Shown here: one piece after another, positions 1-7,149 of the stretch
Layout of the letters: each line of letters begins with the position of its first letter
How positions within the stretch are numbered: position 1 is the first letter of the stretch
DNA from: SOKG01 sp964502665
GTDB lineage: Bacteria > Chloroflexota > Dehalococcoidia > SZUA-161
Assembly (NCBI GenBank): GCA_964502665.1
Contig: CAZCXP010000038.1
Coordinates: forward strand, 1-18,118
Reading direction: 5' to 3'
DNA: 18,118 nucleotides
Program-made: the position numbers and the translations under genes
The notes under the pieces: model-generated
The model's input: the letters and a program-made list of their open reading frames with translations, nothing else
Database searches by the model: none
Told to the model about the DNA's origin: nothing

Positions 1-70
1 CGCGGGGATGACATCGTGTCTGCCGATCGAGTGCCTTTTTCCTGTCATTCCTGCGAAAGCAGGAATCCAC
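1..70. repeat. Interspersed palindromic repeat, family A (partial copy at window edge)
   Basis: The window opens inside a repeat that recurs whole at 12225-12302. The visible part starts with CGCGGGGATGAC, the right half of a GC-rich palindrome. A spacer of about 30 bases follows, then ATTCCTGC-GAAA-GCAGGAAT (47-66), a perfect 8-bp stem with a GAAA loop, and then CCAC. The spacer is recognisably related to that of the second copy. The left half of the first palindrome lies outside the window. No coding content is seen. Confidence 0.85.
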
Positions 71-104
71 AAGGGGGTCCAGCCTCCTAGGAGCATCCGT
101 GGCC

Positions 105-701
105 TTAAGGGCTGCCACCTCCGCTTGCCACCACGCCTGTCCTTCTTCCTTTGCGCCTGGGAGGCCGCTTATGCGTCCACAACCCCTTGAGGAATTCTCG
201 GTTCAGCAGGTGCTTATTATCCGCTACATCCAGGAGGTCCCGGGACACATTGCTCTCAAAGTAGGCCACCTCGACATACTTGCCCAGGTTTTTCACCGCT
301 TGCAGGGCATAGGCGAAGTCCGAATCCCCGCTTACCAGAACCGCCACGTCATAGAGGTCATTCCAGGCGAAATGCAGCAGGTCTGTGACCAGCATAACAT
401 CGATGCCCTTTTCCACAGGAATACCCTGCGCCAGCTTGGTGCTCCCCAGGCGTGCCTCTAAATACGGTGTTTCACGAAGATTGTTGAGAAACTCCTGCTG
501 CTCTCGGTAGGCATCAGGCCGCTGGCTGGGGTCTTGCAGGACATTGTAATAGTAGGCTCGAAACAGGTGCCGCGATCCGCAGAGCTTACTGATAAACTCG
601 GCAAACTTGATGTCATAGCGACTGAAGTTAGCACGCAGAGCGTGATACAGGTTGCTCCCGTCTATGAAAATCGCCACTCTATCTTCGGTGGATTCCCCCA
701 T
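105..701 (-). CDS. NYN domain (LabA/DUF88-like) putative ribonuclease
   Basis: A 198-residue protein of the NYN/PIN-like family, predicted metal-dependent RNases. The N-terminal FIDGSN motif (residues 12-17) supplies the first acidic residue (D14). KGIDV (about 98-102) and SGDSDF (124-129) supply further acidic residues of the usual active site. The tail from about 177 to 187 is rich in Arg and Lys (KRPPRRKGRR) and could contact RNA. An in-frame ATG at 743 exists, but the start at 701 is preferred: AAGGAG lies just upstream, and the promoter at 733-761 would start transcription near 726, downstream of 743. The gene follows the MFS gene on the same strand by 110 bases but has its own promoter. 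The cellular substrate cannot be told from sequence. Confidence 0.85.
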   Translation of the reverse strand: MGESTEDRVAIFIDGSNLYHALRANFSRYDIKFAEFISKLCGSRHLFRAYYYNVLQDPSQRPDAYREQQEFLNNLRETPYLEARLGSTKLAQGIPVEKGIDVMLVTDLLHFAWNDLYDVAVLVSGDSDFAYALQAVKNLGKYVEVAYFESNVSRDLLDVADNKHLLNREFLKGLWTHKRPPRRKGRRTGVVASGGGSP

Positions 702-732
702 GGGCTTCTCCTTCAAAAACGCTACCAGGCGA

Positions 733-761
733 ATAATACGCAATTCTCACCAAGCCGTCAA
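733..761 (-). promoter_or_regulatory. Sigma70-type promoter for the NYN gene
   Basis: On the minus strand TTGACG (756-761) is followed by 17 bases and TATTAT (733-738). This is five of six matches in each box, with ideal spacing. The start point would fall near 726, giving a leader of about 25 bases to the ATG at 701. It also argues against the upstream ATG at 743. Confidence 0.75.
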
Positions 762-811
762 GTCGAAGCGACCCGGATGCTTTCCAAGCGTGACGACGGT
801 CAGAATCGCTT

Positions 812-2041
812 CTACTCCCTGATCAGCAAGAGAAACCCCAGCATCGCTGCGCCCGCCATCGCCGCCCCGAAGAAGAAGGGCGCTTCCGGCCCGACCAGAT
901 GCCACAGCCAGCCCGCGATCACGCTCGCCGGCAGCAGAGAGAGCCCCACAGCCGTATGATAGAGCCCGTAGGCGGTGCCCCTCCTCCCCGCCGGCACAAG
1001 GTCACAGACAAAAGCCCGCGATACTCCCTCAGCCACGCCGTAGTAGAGCCCGTAGAGCGCAAACAACAGCCACACCTGCCACGCCGCCGATGCCACGGCA
1101 AGCCCCAGATAGGCAAGGGCATAGATCGTCCAGCCAACCGCGATAACACCCTTCCTCCCCAGCCTATCCGAGACCAGCCCCGCGGGCAAAGCTGCTACAG
1201 CATAAACCAGGTTAAAGGCCACGAACAGGAGGAGAATCTGAGGAACCGAGAAGTCAAGGTTCTGGGCGCGAAGGATGAGGAAAGCATCGCTGGAGTTGCC
1301 CAGGGTGAACACGACCACTACCAAGAGAAAGAGCTTGAAGCGGCGATCGAACCCCTTTTTGCCCTCACCAGCGCCCGAAAGCGGCCCGTTGGCCGAGCAG
1401 CTAATCCCTGTGGAATCGGCCCCCTTCCCCCGCTCCCGGACGAAAAACAGGAGAACGAGCACAGCAAGCACCGCGGGGGCTATCCCCACGAGCACAATGG
1501 TCTGAAACGCATCCCTAGTGAGCTCAAGCCCGCCCCTCTGCACAAGATAGACAACCATAGCCGCCACCGCGAGGCCAACTACAGCGCCCGCAGTGTCCAT
1601 GCCCCTATGGAGGCCGAAGCTCTTGCCCATCTCCTCAGGAGGAGCGGAATCGGCAACCAGGGCATCGCGAGGCGAGGTCCTGATCCCCTTCCCCACCCGG
1701 TCTACGAAGCGCACCACCGCCACCACACCCCAGGTGGTGGCGAAGTACAGGAAGGGCTTGGCTAGGGTGGAGACGCTGTATCCAAAGACAGTCAGGCCCT
1801 TCCGCCGCCCCAAACGGTCGCTGAGCCAGCCACTGAGCACCTTGAGCAGGCTTGCGCTGCCTTCGGCAATCCCTTCGATGAGGCCAATGACCGGCGTCCC
1901 CACTCTAAGCACGTTCAACAGGAACAAGGGCACGAGCGTGAAGATCATGTCGCTGGAGACATCGGTGAGGAAGCTCACCACGCCCAGGAAGAAGACGTTG
2001 CGACTGAACCCAAAGAACCTTCTTCTATCGTCCTGTTCCAT
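812..2041 (-). CDS. MFS transporter (12-TM family), PadR-linked
   Basis: A 409-residue major facilitator superfamily permease with many long hydrophobic segments. The loop between TM2 and TM3 carries motif A (GWLSDRLGRRKG, 71-82), and the second half repeats it (SDRLGRKG, about 291-298). The run DRVGKGIRTSPRDALVAD (114-131) is a conserved signature of a subfamily of bacterial MFS proteins. A hydrophilic loop at about 203-232 separates the two six-helix halves. Length is normal. The ATG lies 3 bases after the padR stop codon, so the two genes are almost certainly co-transcribed. By analogy with other PadR-linked transporters it may export toxic compounds. The substrate is not visible in the sequence. 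Confidence 0.9.
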   Translation of the reverse strand: MEQDDRRRFFGFSRNVFFLGVVSFLTDVSSDMIFTLVPLFLLNVLRVGTPVIGLIEGIAEGSASLLKVLSGWLSDRLGRRKGLTVFGYSVSTLAKPFLYFATTWGVVAVVRFVDRVGKGIRTSPRDALVADSAPPEEMGKSFGLHRGMDTAGAVVGLAVAAMVVYLVQRGGLELTRDAFQTIVLVGIAPAVLAVLVLLFFVRERGKGADSTGISCSANGPLSGAGEGKKGFDRRFKLFLLVVVVFTLGNSSDAFLILRAQNLDFSVPQILLLFVAFNLVYAVAALPAGLVSDRLGRKGVIAVGWTIYALAYLGLAVASAAWQVWLLFALYGLYYGVAEGVSRAFVCDLVPAGRRGTAYGLYHTAVGLSLLPASVIAGWLWHLVGPEAPFFFGAAMAGAAMLGFLLLIRE

Positions 2042-2044
2042 GCC

Positions 2045-2347
2045 TTATTTGTCCAAGAGTACCTCGTCTACCAGTTCGGCGATTTTCTTCCTCGCCTCCG
2101 CGAGAATCACCATCCCCTGCTCCGTTATGCTGTAGTACTTGCGCACCTTCCCATCGACCACTCTCCTCCGCACAGAGAGATAGCCCGCTTTCTCAAGCCG
2201 ATGAAGGGTGGGATAGAGGGTCCCAGGGCTCAGCCGATAGCCATGCCGACCTAGCTCCTCCAGGATCTCAACTCCATATATCGGCTCTCTTGAAGCATGA
2301 TAGAGGACGTGAATCTTCACGAAGCCGAGGAAGAAGTCCTTGAGCAC
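2045..2347 (-). CDS. PadR family transcriptional repressor
   Basis: A 100-residue winged-helix regulator of the PadR family. The recognition region reads GYRLSPGTLYPTLHRLEKAGYL (about 36-57), the family hallmark; the wing (RRRVVDGKVRKYYSITEQG) follows. The C-terminal helix is short, as in small (subfamily 2-like) PadR proteins. The start is GTG, with AGAGG 6 bases upstream. It is the first gene of an operon with the MFS permease (3-base gap). The two palindromes at 2361-2390 overlap its own promoter, so autoregulation and control of the transporter are likely. The ligand is unknown. Confidence 0.92.
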   Translation of the reverse strand: MLKDFFLGFVKIHVLYHASREPIYGVEILEELGRHGYRLSPGTLYPTLHRLEKAGYLSVRRRVVDGKVRKYYSITEQGMVILAEARKKIAELVDEVLLDK

Positions 2348-2360
2348 AGCAGCCTCTTTA

Positions 2361-2390
2361 ATATCGCCTGGCGATATCGCTATACGATAT
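2361..2390 (-). promoter_or_regulatory. Probable PadR operator: two overlapping palindromes
   Basis: ATATCGCC-T-GGCGATAT (2361-2377) is a perfect 8-1-8 palindrome. ATATCG-CTATA-CGATAT (2374-2390) is a perfect 6-5-6 palindrome that shares ATAT with it. Together they cover the padR -10 box and expected start point, where a bound dimer or pair of dimers would block transcription. That PadR is the protein that binds is inferred from position. Confidence 0.7.
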
Positions 2391-2412
2391 CACGCCTTGC
2401 CCTGTCTGTCAA
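2384..2412 (-). promoter_or_regulatory. Sigma70-type promoter for padR-MFS operon
   Basis: On the minus strand TTGACA (2407-2412, perfect) is followed by a 17-base spacer and TATCGT (2384-2389, four of six). The -10 lies inside the second operator palindrome. Confidence 0.75.
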
Positions 2413-2413
2413 G

Positions 2414-2442
2414 GTAGGGGCGACCCGACGGGTCGCCCCTAC
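2414..2442. repeat. Perfect 14-1-14 inverted repeat between divergent promoters
   Basis: GTAGGGGCGACCCG, one A, then CGGGTCGCCCCTAC form a perfect 29-base palindrome followed by ACTTTT. It sits between the padR promoter (leftward) and the mnmE promoter (rightward). Palindromes starting GTAGGGGCGACC are familiar interspersed repeats in many bacterial genomes. It could insulate the two promoters or stop transcription arriving from either side, but it may simply be a mobile repeat. Only one copy is present in this window. Confidence 0.7.
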
Positions 2443-2447
2443 TTTTG

Positions 2448-2476
2448 TTGATGAGTATGAGCGAAAGATGTATTAT
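2448..2476 (+). promoter_or_regulatory. Putative mnmE promoter
   Basis: TTGATG (2448-2453), a 17-base spacer and TATTAT (2471-2476, five of six) precede the GTG start at 2488 by 11 bases. The transcript would begin near 2483 and have almost no leader. A second possible -10, TATACT (2474-2479), overlaps it. Confidence 0.55.
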
Positions 2477-2487
2477 ACTGATAAGCT

Positions 2488-3825
2488 GTGTATCAAGATA
2501 CTATTGCCGCAATATCCACCCCCATAGGCGAGGGCGGGATCGGAATCGTGAGGTTGAGCGGGAAGGAGGCCCGGCCTATTGCCCAGAGGCTGTTCCCCAA
2601 GCCACTAGCGAACCGACGTCTGGTCTATGGGCACATAAGCGACCCTGAAAATGGAGAGGTTGTTGACGAGGTGCTCGTGGCCTACATGGAGGCACCTCAC
2701 ACCTATACCAGAGAGGACCTTGTCGAGATCAACTGCCATGGGGGGCCTCTGCCTCTACAGCGCGTCCTGGAGCTAACCCTGCGCTACGGCGCCAGGCTGG
2801 CTAACCCCGGCGAGTTCACCCTGAGGGCGTTCCTCAACGGCAGGATAGACCTGGCGCAGGCGGAGTCGGTTTTGGACGTGGTTCAAGCCAGAACCCAGGC
2901 CAGCCTCCGTCTGGCTGTGCAGGGCCTGGGGGGCAAACTCTCGGAGCCGATCAGGGAAGTGCGCAGCGACCTGATGGAGATACTTGCCTATCTCACCGCC
3001 AGAATCGACTTCCCCGAGGACGAGGTTGAGGAACAAGACATCTCCCAGCCTCTGGAGAAGGCGCAGTTGACTTTGCAGGACCTTATTGCCAACGCCGATG
3101 CCGGCATCGTCTACAGACAAGGGGTGAGGACCGCTATCGTGGGACGACCCAATGTAGGAAAGTCGAGCCTGTTGAACCGCCTGCTGCGCCAGAGTCGGGC
3201 GATTGTTACCACCACCCCCGGCACCACCCGCGATACCCTGGAGGAAGTGGTAAATCTAAAAGGCATACCCTTCCTCCTCATTGACACCGCTGGTATCATT
3301 GACAGCAGGGACGAGGTGGAAACCCTGGCGGTGGAACGAAGCAAGAAGGCCATCGAGCAAGCCGACTTCGTTTTGTTTGTACTCGATTCCAGCGAGGCGC
3401 TGGCCGACTCAGACAGGCAACTAATCGATCTTCTCACTGAGAAAACAGTGCTGGTGGCAGCCAACAAATGCGATCTGCCGCCTCAGGTAGACGTCAACGG
3501 GCTGCCCTGGCTGCAAGTCTCGACCTCGGCGCTCACCGGGGAGGGGCTCACCGATCTGGAGAACGGAATGGTGAACTCCGTCTTAGGGGGCAAGGTAATT
3601 ACCTCAGATGCCTCGCTGGTGACCAACCCTCGCCACAAAGAGGCGCTGCTGCGAGCAAAAGAGCATCTAGACCAAGCCCAGACCGCTATCGCAGACGGCC
3701 TGCCCGACGACTTCGTCACCATCGATCTCACCGCAGCCTTGAACGCCCTGGGAGAGATAACAGGAGAGGCAGTTACCGAGGAGCTCCTGGAGACTATCTT
3801 CAGCCGGTTCTGCATCGGGAAGTAG
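2488..3825 (+). CDS. mnmE: tRNA uridine-5-carboxymethylaminomethyl modification GTPase MnmE (TrmE)
   Basis: A 445-residue, full-length MnmE. With MnmG it modifies the wobble uridine of tRNAs that read NNA/NNG codons. The N-terminal folate-binding domain (1-118) begins DTIAAISTPIGEGGIGIVR, which fixes the start at the GTG. A helical domain surrounds the G domain. The G domain shows G1 GRPNVGKS (219-226), G2 TTPGTTRD (242-249), G3 DTAG (266-269) and G4 NKCD (326-329). The C-terminal CIGK (442-445) contains the catalytic cysteine motif. No Shine-Dalgarno sequence precedes the GTG, and the likely promoter is only about 11 bases away. MnmG is not in the window. The gene stands alone on its strand; palindromic repeats flank it on both sides. 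Confidence 0.97.
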   Translation: MYQDTIAAISTPIGEGGIGIVRLSGKEARPIAQRLFPKPLANRRLVYGHISDPENGEVVDEVLVAYMEAPHTYTREDLVEINCHGGPLPLQRVLELTLRYGARLANPGEFTLRAFLNGRIDLAQAESVLDVVQARTQASLRLAVQGLGGKLSEPIREVRSDLMEILAYLTARIDFPEDEVEEQDISQPLEKAQLTLQDLIANADAGIVYRQGVRTAIVGRPNVGKSSLLNRLLRQSRAIVTTTPGTTRDTLEEVVNLKGIPFLLIDTAGIIDSRDEVETLAVERSKKAIEQADFVLFVLDSSEALADSDRQLIDLLTEKTVLVAANKCDLPPQVDVNGLPWLQVSTSALTGEGLTDLENGMVNSVLGGKVITSDASLVTNPRHKEALLRAKEHLDQAQTAIADGLPDDFVTIDLTAALNALGEITGEAVTEELLETIFSRFCIGK

Positions 3826-3835
3826 TACATGGGAA

Positions 3836-4020
3836 AATCCTAAATACTAATTTCGTCCGGCTGAGCTCACGACGAAGTCTAAGCACTAAACAAATTCAAA
3901 TATCAAAATGCAAAAGGAAAAGCCGGTAGCGTCGTGACTCCTGTCACGACGAAGAATTCGTTGCCACAGGAGTGGCAACGCTACGCTGGCTGATAGCGCT
4001 TCGAATTTGGTGCTTAATTA
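3836..4020. repeat. Palindromic MITE-like element with nested hairpins
   Basis: AT-rich arms (TAAGCACTAAACAAATTC at 3880-3897, and GAATTTGGTGCTTA at 4003-4016) form an imperfect inverted repeat. Between them lie AGCC/GGCT and GTAGCG/CGCTAC (3926-3931, 3979-3984). Inside these are two perfect hairpins: GTCGTGAC-TCCT-GTCACGAC (3931-3950) and GTTGCCAC-AGGA-GTGGCAAC (3960-3979). The second is close to the reverse complement of the first. The left AT-rich arm shares the 15-mer CTAAACAAATTCAAA with 4914-4928. No open reading frame is convincing here. Confidence 0.75.
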
Positions 4021-4031
4021 AGGGGGGCCAC

Positions 4032-4814
4032 ATGAAATCTGTTAAGTTCTACCGAGAGCCTGAGTTACTCAATCCTTGCCTGGTTACCGCTTGGCCTGGC
4101 GTGGGCAACGTAGCACTAATCGCCGCCACATACCTAAAAGACAAGCTGGAAGCGGAGGAACTTGCGGAGATCGATCCCTCCGGCTTCTTCGAGCTGGGCG
4201 GTGTTTTCATCGAAGACAATTTGGTGGAGACGCCGACATTCCCTGAGGGCAAGTTCTACTACTGGGACAGTGGGCGCGAAGAAAAAGACATAATTTTCTT
4301 CCTGGCGGAGACACAGCCCGCTTCTGGAGCATATGAATACGCTGGCATAGTGTTAGATGTGGCGCAGAAATTCGGGGTGAGAAGAGTCTACAGCCTCGCT
4401 GCCGCCCTCACCGAATACCACCCCGATCAACCAAGAGTGCTGGGAGCAGCCAGCTCTCCCGAGTTGCTTGAGGAGTTGAAGAACTATGAGGTGGTGCTGG
4501 CAGGAGACTTCTACATAGCCGGACTCAACGGCTTGTTGCTTGGGGTTGCCGCGGAAAGGAACCTGGAAGGTGTTTGCCTGCTGGGTGAGACTGTGAAGTA
4601 CGCAGCTAAGATGGCGAATCCGAGAGCTTCTCAGGCGGTGCTCATGGTTCTGACGAAGCTTCTCGGGGTGGAGATCGACATGGCCGAACTTGAGGAATTT
4701 GCCGGAAGTACAGAGAAGCAAATCAGGCAAATGGGCAACGAAATGAAAAGGGAGTTCCTGCAGCACTTCACCAAGCCGATTTGGGAACGCGAGGAGCATG
4801 AAGAGAATGGCTGA
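4032..4814 (+). CDS. PAC2 family protein (proteasome-assembly-chaperone-like fold)
   Basis: A 260-residue member of the PAC2 family (COG1938/COG2047-like), a Rossmann-related fold common in archaea, Actinobacteria and Chloroflexi, with unproven function in bacteria. The motif TAWPGVGNVALIAATYL (19-35) matches the N-terminal family signature, and YIAGLNGLLLG (161-171) the second conserved block. The C-terminal part (215-260) is helical and charged. An in-frame ATG at 3972 lies inside the repeat element, so the ATG at 4032, preceded by AAGGGGGG, is chosen. The gene is convergent with ftsH, and strong hairpins lie between them. Proteasome genes are not visible nearby, so a link to protein turnover is only suggested by the adjacency to ftsH. 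Confidence 0.85.
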   Translation: MKSVKFYREPELLNPCLVTAWPGVGNVALIAATYLKDKLEAEELAEIDPSGFFELGGVFIEDNLVETPTFPEGKFYYWDSGREEKDIIFFLAETQPASGAYEYAGIVLDVAQKFGVRRVYSLAAALTEYHPDQPRVLGAASSPELLEELKNYEVVLAGDFYIAGLNGLLLGVAAERNLEGVCLLGETVKYAAKMANPRASQAVLMVLTKLLGVEIDMAELEEFAGSTEKQIRQMGNEMKREFLQHFTKPIWEREEHEENG

Positions 4815-4841
4815 GGTATTAGAGAGCGCTGCAAAAGAGGT

Positions 4842-4884
4842 GCCCCGATAAATCGGGGCCGGGAGTCTGGGGGTGTCCCCCAGA
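4842..4884. terminator. Two tandem GC-rich hairpins between convergent genes
   Basis: GCCCCGAT-AA-ATCGGGGC (4842-4859, perfect 8-2-8) and TCTGGGGG-TGT-CCCCCAGA (4866-4884, perfect 8-3-8) lie 27 bases after the PAC2 gene and about 120 bases beyond the ftsH stop. They could stop transcription from both sides, but no T-run follows either, so they may instead be an interspersed repeat. Confidence 0.5.
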
Positions 4885-4888
4885 AGCA

Positions 4889-4995
4889 AATCCTAATGTC
4901 CAAACTCGAAATCCTAAACAAATTCAAAATCTAGATGGCCAAAATTCAAAACGTTTGCAGCATTTGAAGTTGGAACATTTGATATTGTTTAGAGT
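4889..4995. repeat. AT-rich inverted-repeat element related to the 3836-4020 arms
   Basis: CTAAACAAATTCAAA (4914-4928) is identical to 3886-3900. An inverted partner, TTTGATATTGTTTAG (4978-4992), matches its reverse complement at 13 of 15 positions. The segment between is AT-rich and non-coding, in clear contrast to its GC-rich neighbours. It looks like a second, divergent member of the same repeat family. Confidence 0.6.
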
Positions 4996-5002
4996 TTAGA
5001 AT

Positions 5003-6922
5003 TTAGAAGTCCTTGGCAATGGCAGTCTCGCCCTTCGAACCGCCCTCCACCGTGTCTGACTTCAGCTCTGGCTCCTCAACACTCGCGGCCTCGGCAACCG
5101 GCTCAGACGAAGGCACCGGCTCATTGAAAACCGCCTCCAGCGCCTCGCCCTCGAGCGTCTCCTGGATGATCAAGCGCTCCGCAATCTGAACCAGCTTGGC
5201 CTTGTTCTTGGTCAGGATATCCTTGGCCTCAGTGAAAGCACGATAGATAAGGCCATTAATTTCCTCGTCAATCTCGTCAGCAACCTTATCGCCGTAGTCC
5301 TTCTGCTCATCCACCATCCTCCCCAGGAAGACCAACTCCTCCCTGCGGCCAAAGGTGCGCAAACCCATTTTCTCGCTCATGCCGTACTCTTTGACCATCT
5401 TGCGGGCGAGGGCTGTGACCTGCTCCAGGTCACTACTCGCTCCCGTAGTCACCTCTGCATTCCCGAACATGATCTCCTCGGCGGCGCGTCCCCCGAGGTA
5501 GGTCGTCATAGTGTCTCGCAACTGCGCTATGGAGTAAAGGTGGCGATCCTCGGTGGGAAGTTGCCTGGTATAGCCGCCAGCCATGCCACGGGCCACGATG
5601 GAAATCTTGTACACTGGGTCAGCATGGGGCAGCATACGTGCTACCACAGCATGGCCAGCCTCGTGGTGAGCAATAACCCCCTTCTCCTTCTGGCTGACAA
5701 CACGGCTCCTGCGCTCCGGCCCGAGCTGGACGCGCTCAGTTGCTTCCTGGAACTCATCCAAACTAATCTCTTTCTTATTGCGCCTCGCTGCCAGCAGAGC
5801 AGCCTCGTTAACCAAATTCGCCAGATCAGCGCCGCTAAAAAACGGGGTCTGCTTGGCGATAACATCCAGGTCGGCATCCGGGCCCAGTGGCTTGCCCTTG
5901 GCATGGACCTCGAGGATAGCCTTTCGGCCGTTTATGTCGGGTTGATCCAGGATAACGCGGCGATCGAACCTGCCGGGGCGCAGTAGCGCCGGGTCGAGAA
6001 TATCGGGGCGGTTGGTGGCCGAGAGGACGATTACCTTGGTGCTGGAGTCGAAGCCGTCCATCTCCACCAGGATTTGATTGAGCGTCTGCTCCCTCTCGTC
6101 GTGACCGCCCCCCAGACCAGACCCGCGGTGACGGCCCACGGCATCGATCTCGTCGACAAAGATGATGCACGGCGCATTGCGCTTAGCTTGATCGAAGAGG
6201 TCACGCACACGTGAAGCGCCCACCCCCACGAACATCTCAACGAACTCGCTGCCGCTAATGGAGAAGAAAGGAACCCCCGCTTCCCCGGCAACCGCCCGCG
6301 CCAGGAGGGTCTTGCCCGTACCCGGAGGACCAATGAGCAGTACCCCACGCGGGATGCGCGCGCCCAGGGCAATAAACTTCTCAGGGTATTTCAGGAACTC
6401 AACTACCTCCTCCAGCTCCTGCTTCGCCTCCTCGACTCCCGCCACGTCACCGAAGCTGATAGTCGGCCTATCGCCGCCAGCCAGCCGCGCCCTGCTCTTG
6501 CCAAAGGACATGGCTTGGCTCGAGCCGCCCTGTGCCTGACGCAGCATGAATATGAGCAACGCACCAAAAAGGATCAGCGGCAGGAAGTTGATCAGTATGC
6601 TGGCCCAGTTGCCCCATCCACTCGACTTCTCGTAGGCAAGCTCGACCTTGCCGGCGTCGATCTGGCTTTTGAACACGTCGTACGCCTGAAAGTCCTCTTG
6701 CACAGTGGCCTTAAGCGTCTTGTCATCTGAGACGGCAGTAAGCGACGTGCTTTTCTTGGTGACTTCCCATGTGCCGCCTGCTTGTACCTCCTTAATCAGC
6801 TCCGACGCGGCGACGCTCTCGCCACCACCGCCCCCACTGGGCGAGATGACAATGAAGAAGATGGCTATCACCGCCACCAGGACCACGAGCCAGATAATCA
6901 GTTTTCGAGATATCTTCGGCAT
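5003..6922 (-). CDS. ftsH: ATP-dependent zinc metalloprotease FtsH
   Basis: A 639-residue membrane-anchored AAA+ protease that degrades damaged membrane and short-lived cytosolic proteins. TM1 spans about 8-26 and TM2 about 106-126, with an extracytoplasmic domain between them. The AAA domain has Walker A GPPGTGKT (198-205), Walker B IIFVDEID (253-260) and the second region of homology with SATNRPDILDPALLRPGRFDRR (301-322). The peptidase domain has HEAGH (420-424) and the third zinc ligand in SSDLEQ (D498). The acidic C-terminal tail is poorly conserved. The start is supported by AGGTG upstream and by an extended -10 promoter at 6952-6960. It is convergent with the PAC2 gene and downstream of the macroglobulin gene, but it has its own promoter. 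Confidence 0.98.
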   Translation of the reverse strand: MPKISRKLIIWLVVLVAVIAIFFIVISPSGGGGGESVAASELIKEVQAGGTWEVTKKSTSLTAVSDDKTLKATVQEDFQAYDVFKSQIDAGKVELAYEKSSGWGNWASILINFLPLILFGALLIFMLRQAQGGSSQAMSFGKSRARLAGGDRPTISFGDVAGVEEAKQELEEVVEFLKYPEKFIALGARIPRGVLLIGPPGTGKTLLARAVAGEAGVPFFSISGSEFVEMFVGVGASRVRDLFDQAKRNAPCIIFVDEIDAVGRHRGSGLGGGHDEREQTLNQILVEMDGFDSSTKVIVLSATNRPDILDPALLRPGRFDRRVILDQPDINGRKAILEVHAKGKPLGPDADLDVIAKQTPFFSGADLANLVNEAALLAARRNKKEISLDEFQEATERVQLGPERRSRVVSQKEKGVIAHHEAGHAVVARMLPHADPVYKISIVARGMAGGYTRQLPTEDRHLYSIAQLRDTMTTYLGGRAAEEIMFGNAEVTTGASSDLEQVTALARKMVKEYGMSEKMGLRTFGRREELVFLGRMVDEQKDYGDKVADEIDEEINGLIYRAFTEAKDILTKNKAKLVQIAERLIIQETLEGEALEAVFNEPVPSSEPVAEAASVEEPELKSDTVEGGSKGETAIAKDF

Positions 6923-6951
6923 CTCTTTTTCACCTATAAAAAGGCACTCTA

Positions 6952-6960
6952 ATTATACCA
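6952..6960 (-). promoter_or_regulatory. Extended -10 promoter for ftsH
   Basis: On the minus strand TGGTATAAT gives a perfect TATAAT (6952-6957) with an upstream TG. The -35 region 17 bases away (TTAATT) is weak, which fits an extended -10 promoter. The start point would be near 6945, about 23 bases before the ATG. Confidence 0.65.
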
Positions 6961-7047
6961 CACCAGAGAGGAAAAATTAAATGGACTATAGTAGGGGGTA
7001 GGCCGTTCAAAAGTTGGTTACTCCTTTTCAGCCCACCTAGAAAGAAT

Positions 7048-7085
7048 GAAAAGGCTTTCCATCGAGTAGGGGGGGCAGCCTTTTC
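7048..7085 (-). terminator. Possible terminator after the macroglobulin gene
   Basis: GAAAAGGCT (7048-7056) and AGCCTTTTC (7077-7085) form a perfect 9-bp stem around a 20-base loop, about 65 bases past the stop codon of the minus-strand gene. On the minus strand the hairpin is followed by ATTCTTTCT rather than a clean T-run, so termination is only suggested. Confidence 0.4.
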
Positions 7086-7149
7086 TCAGGGGAGTGTCGC
7101 CCATTTACGTCACAGTATTTTGCGCCACCAGCAAGCCGTCTCGCTAGCT

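Noticed and set aside
899..1765. Long plus-strand frame (288 codons) opposite the MFS gene
   Set aside because: Antisense to a clear transporter. The product is rich in Pro, Arg and His with no domain pattern, a usual shadow of GC-rich coding DNA.
3972..4031. N-terminal extension of the PAC2 protein
   Set aside because: The 20 extra codons lie inside the palindromic element, have no ribosome-binding site, and do not match the family start.
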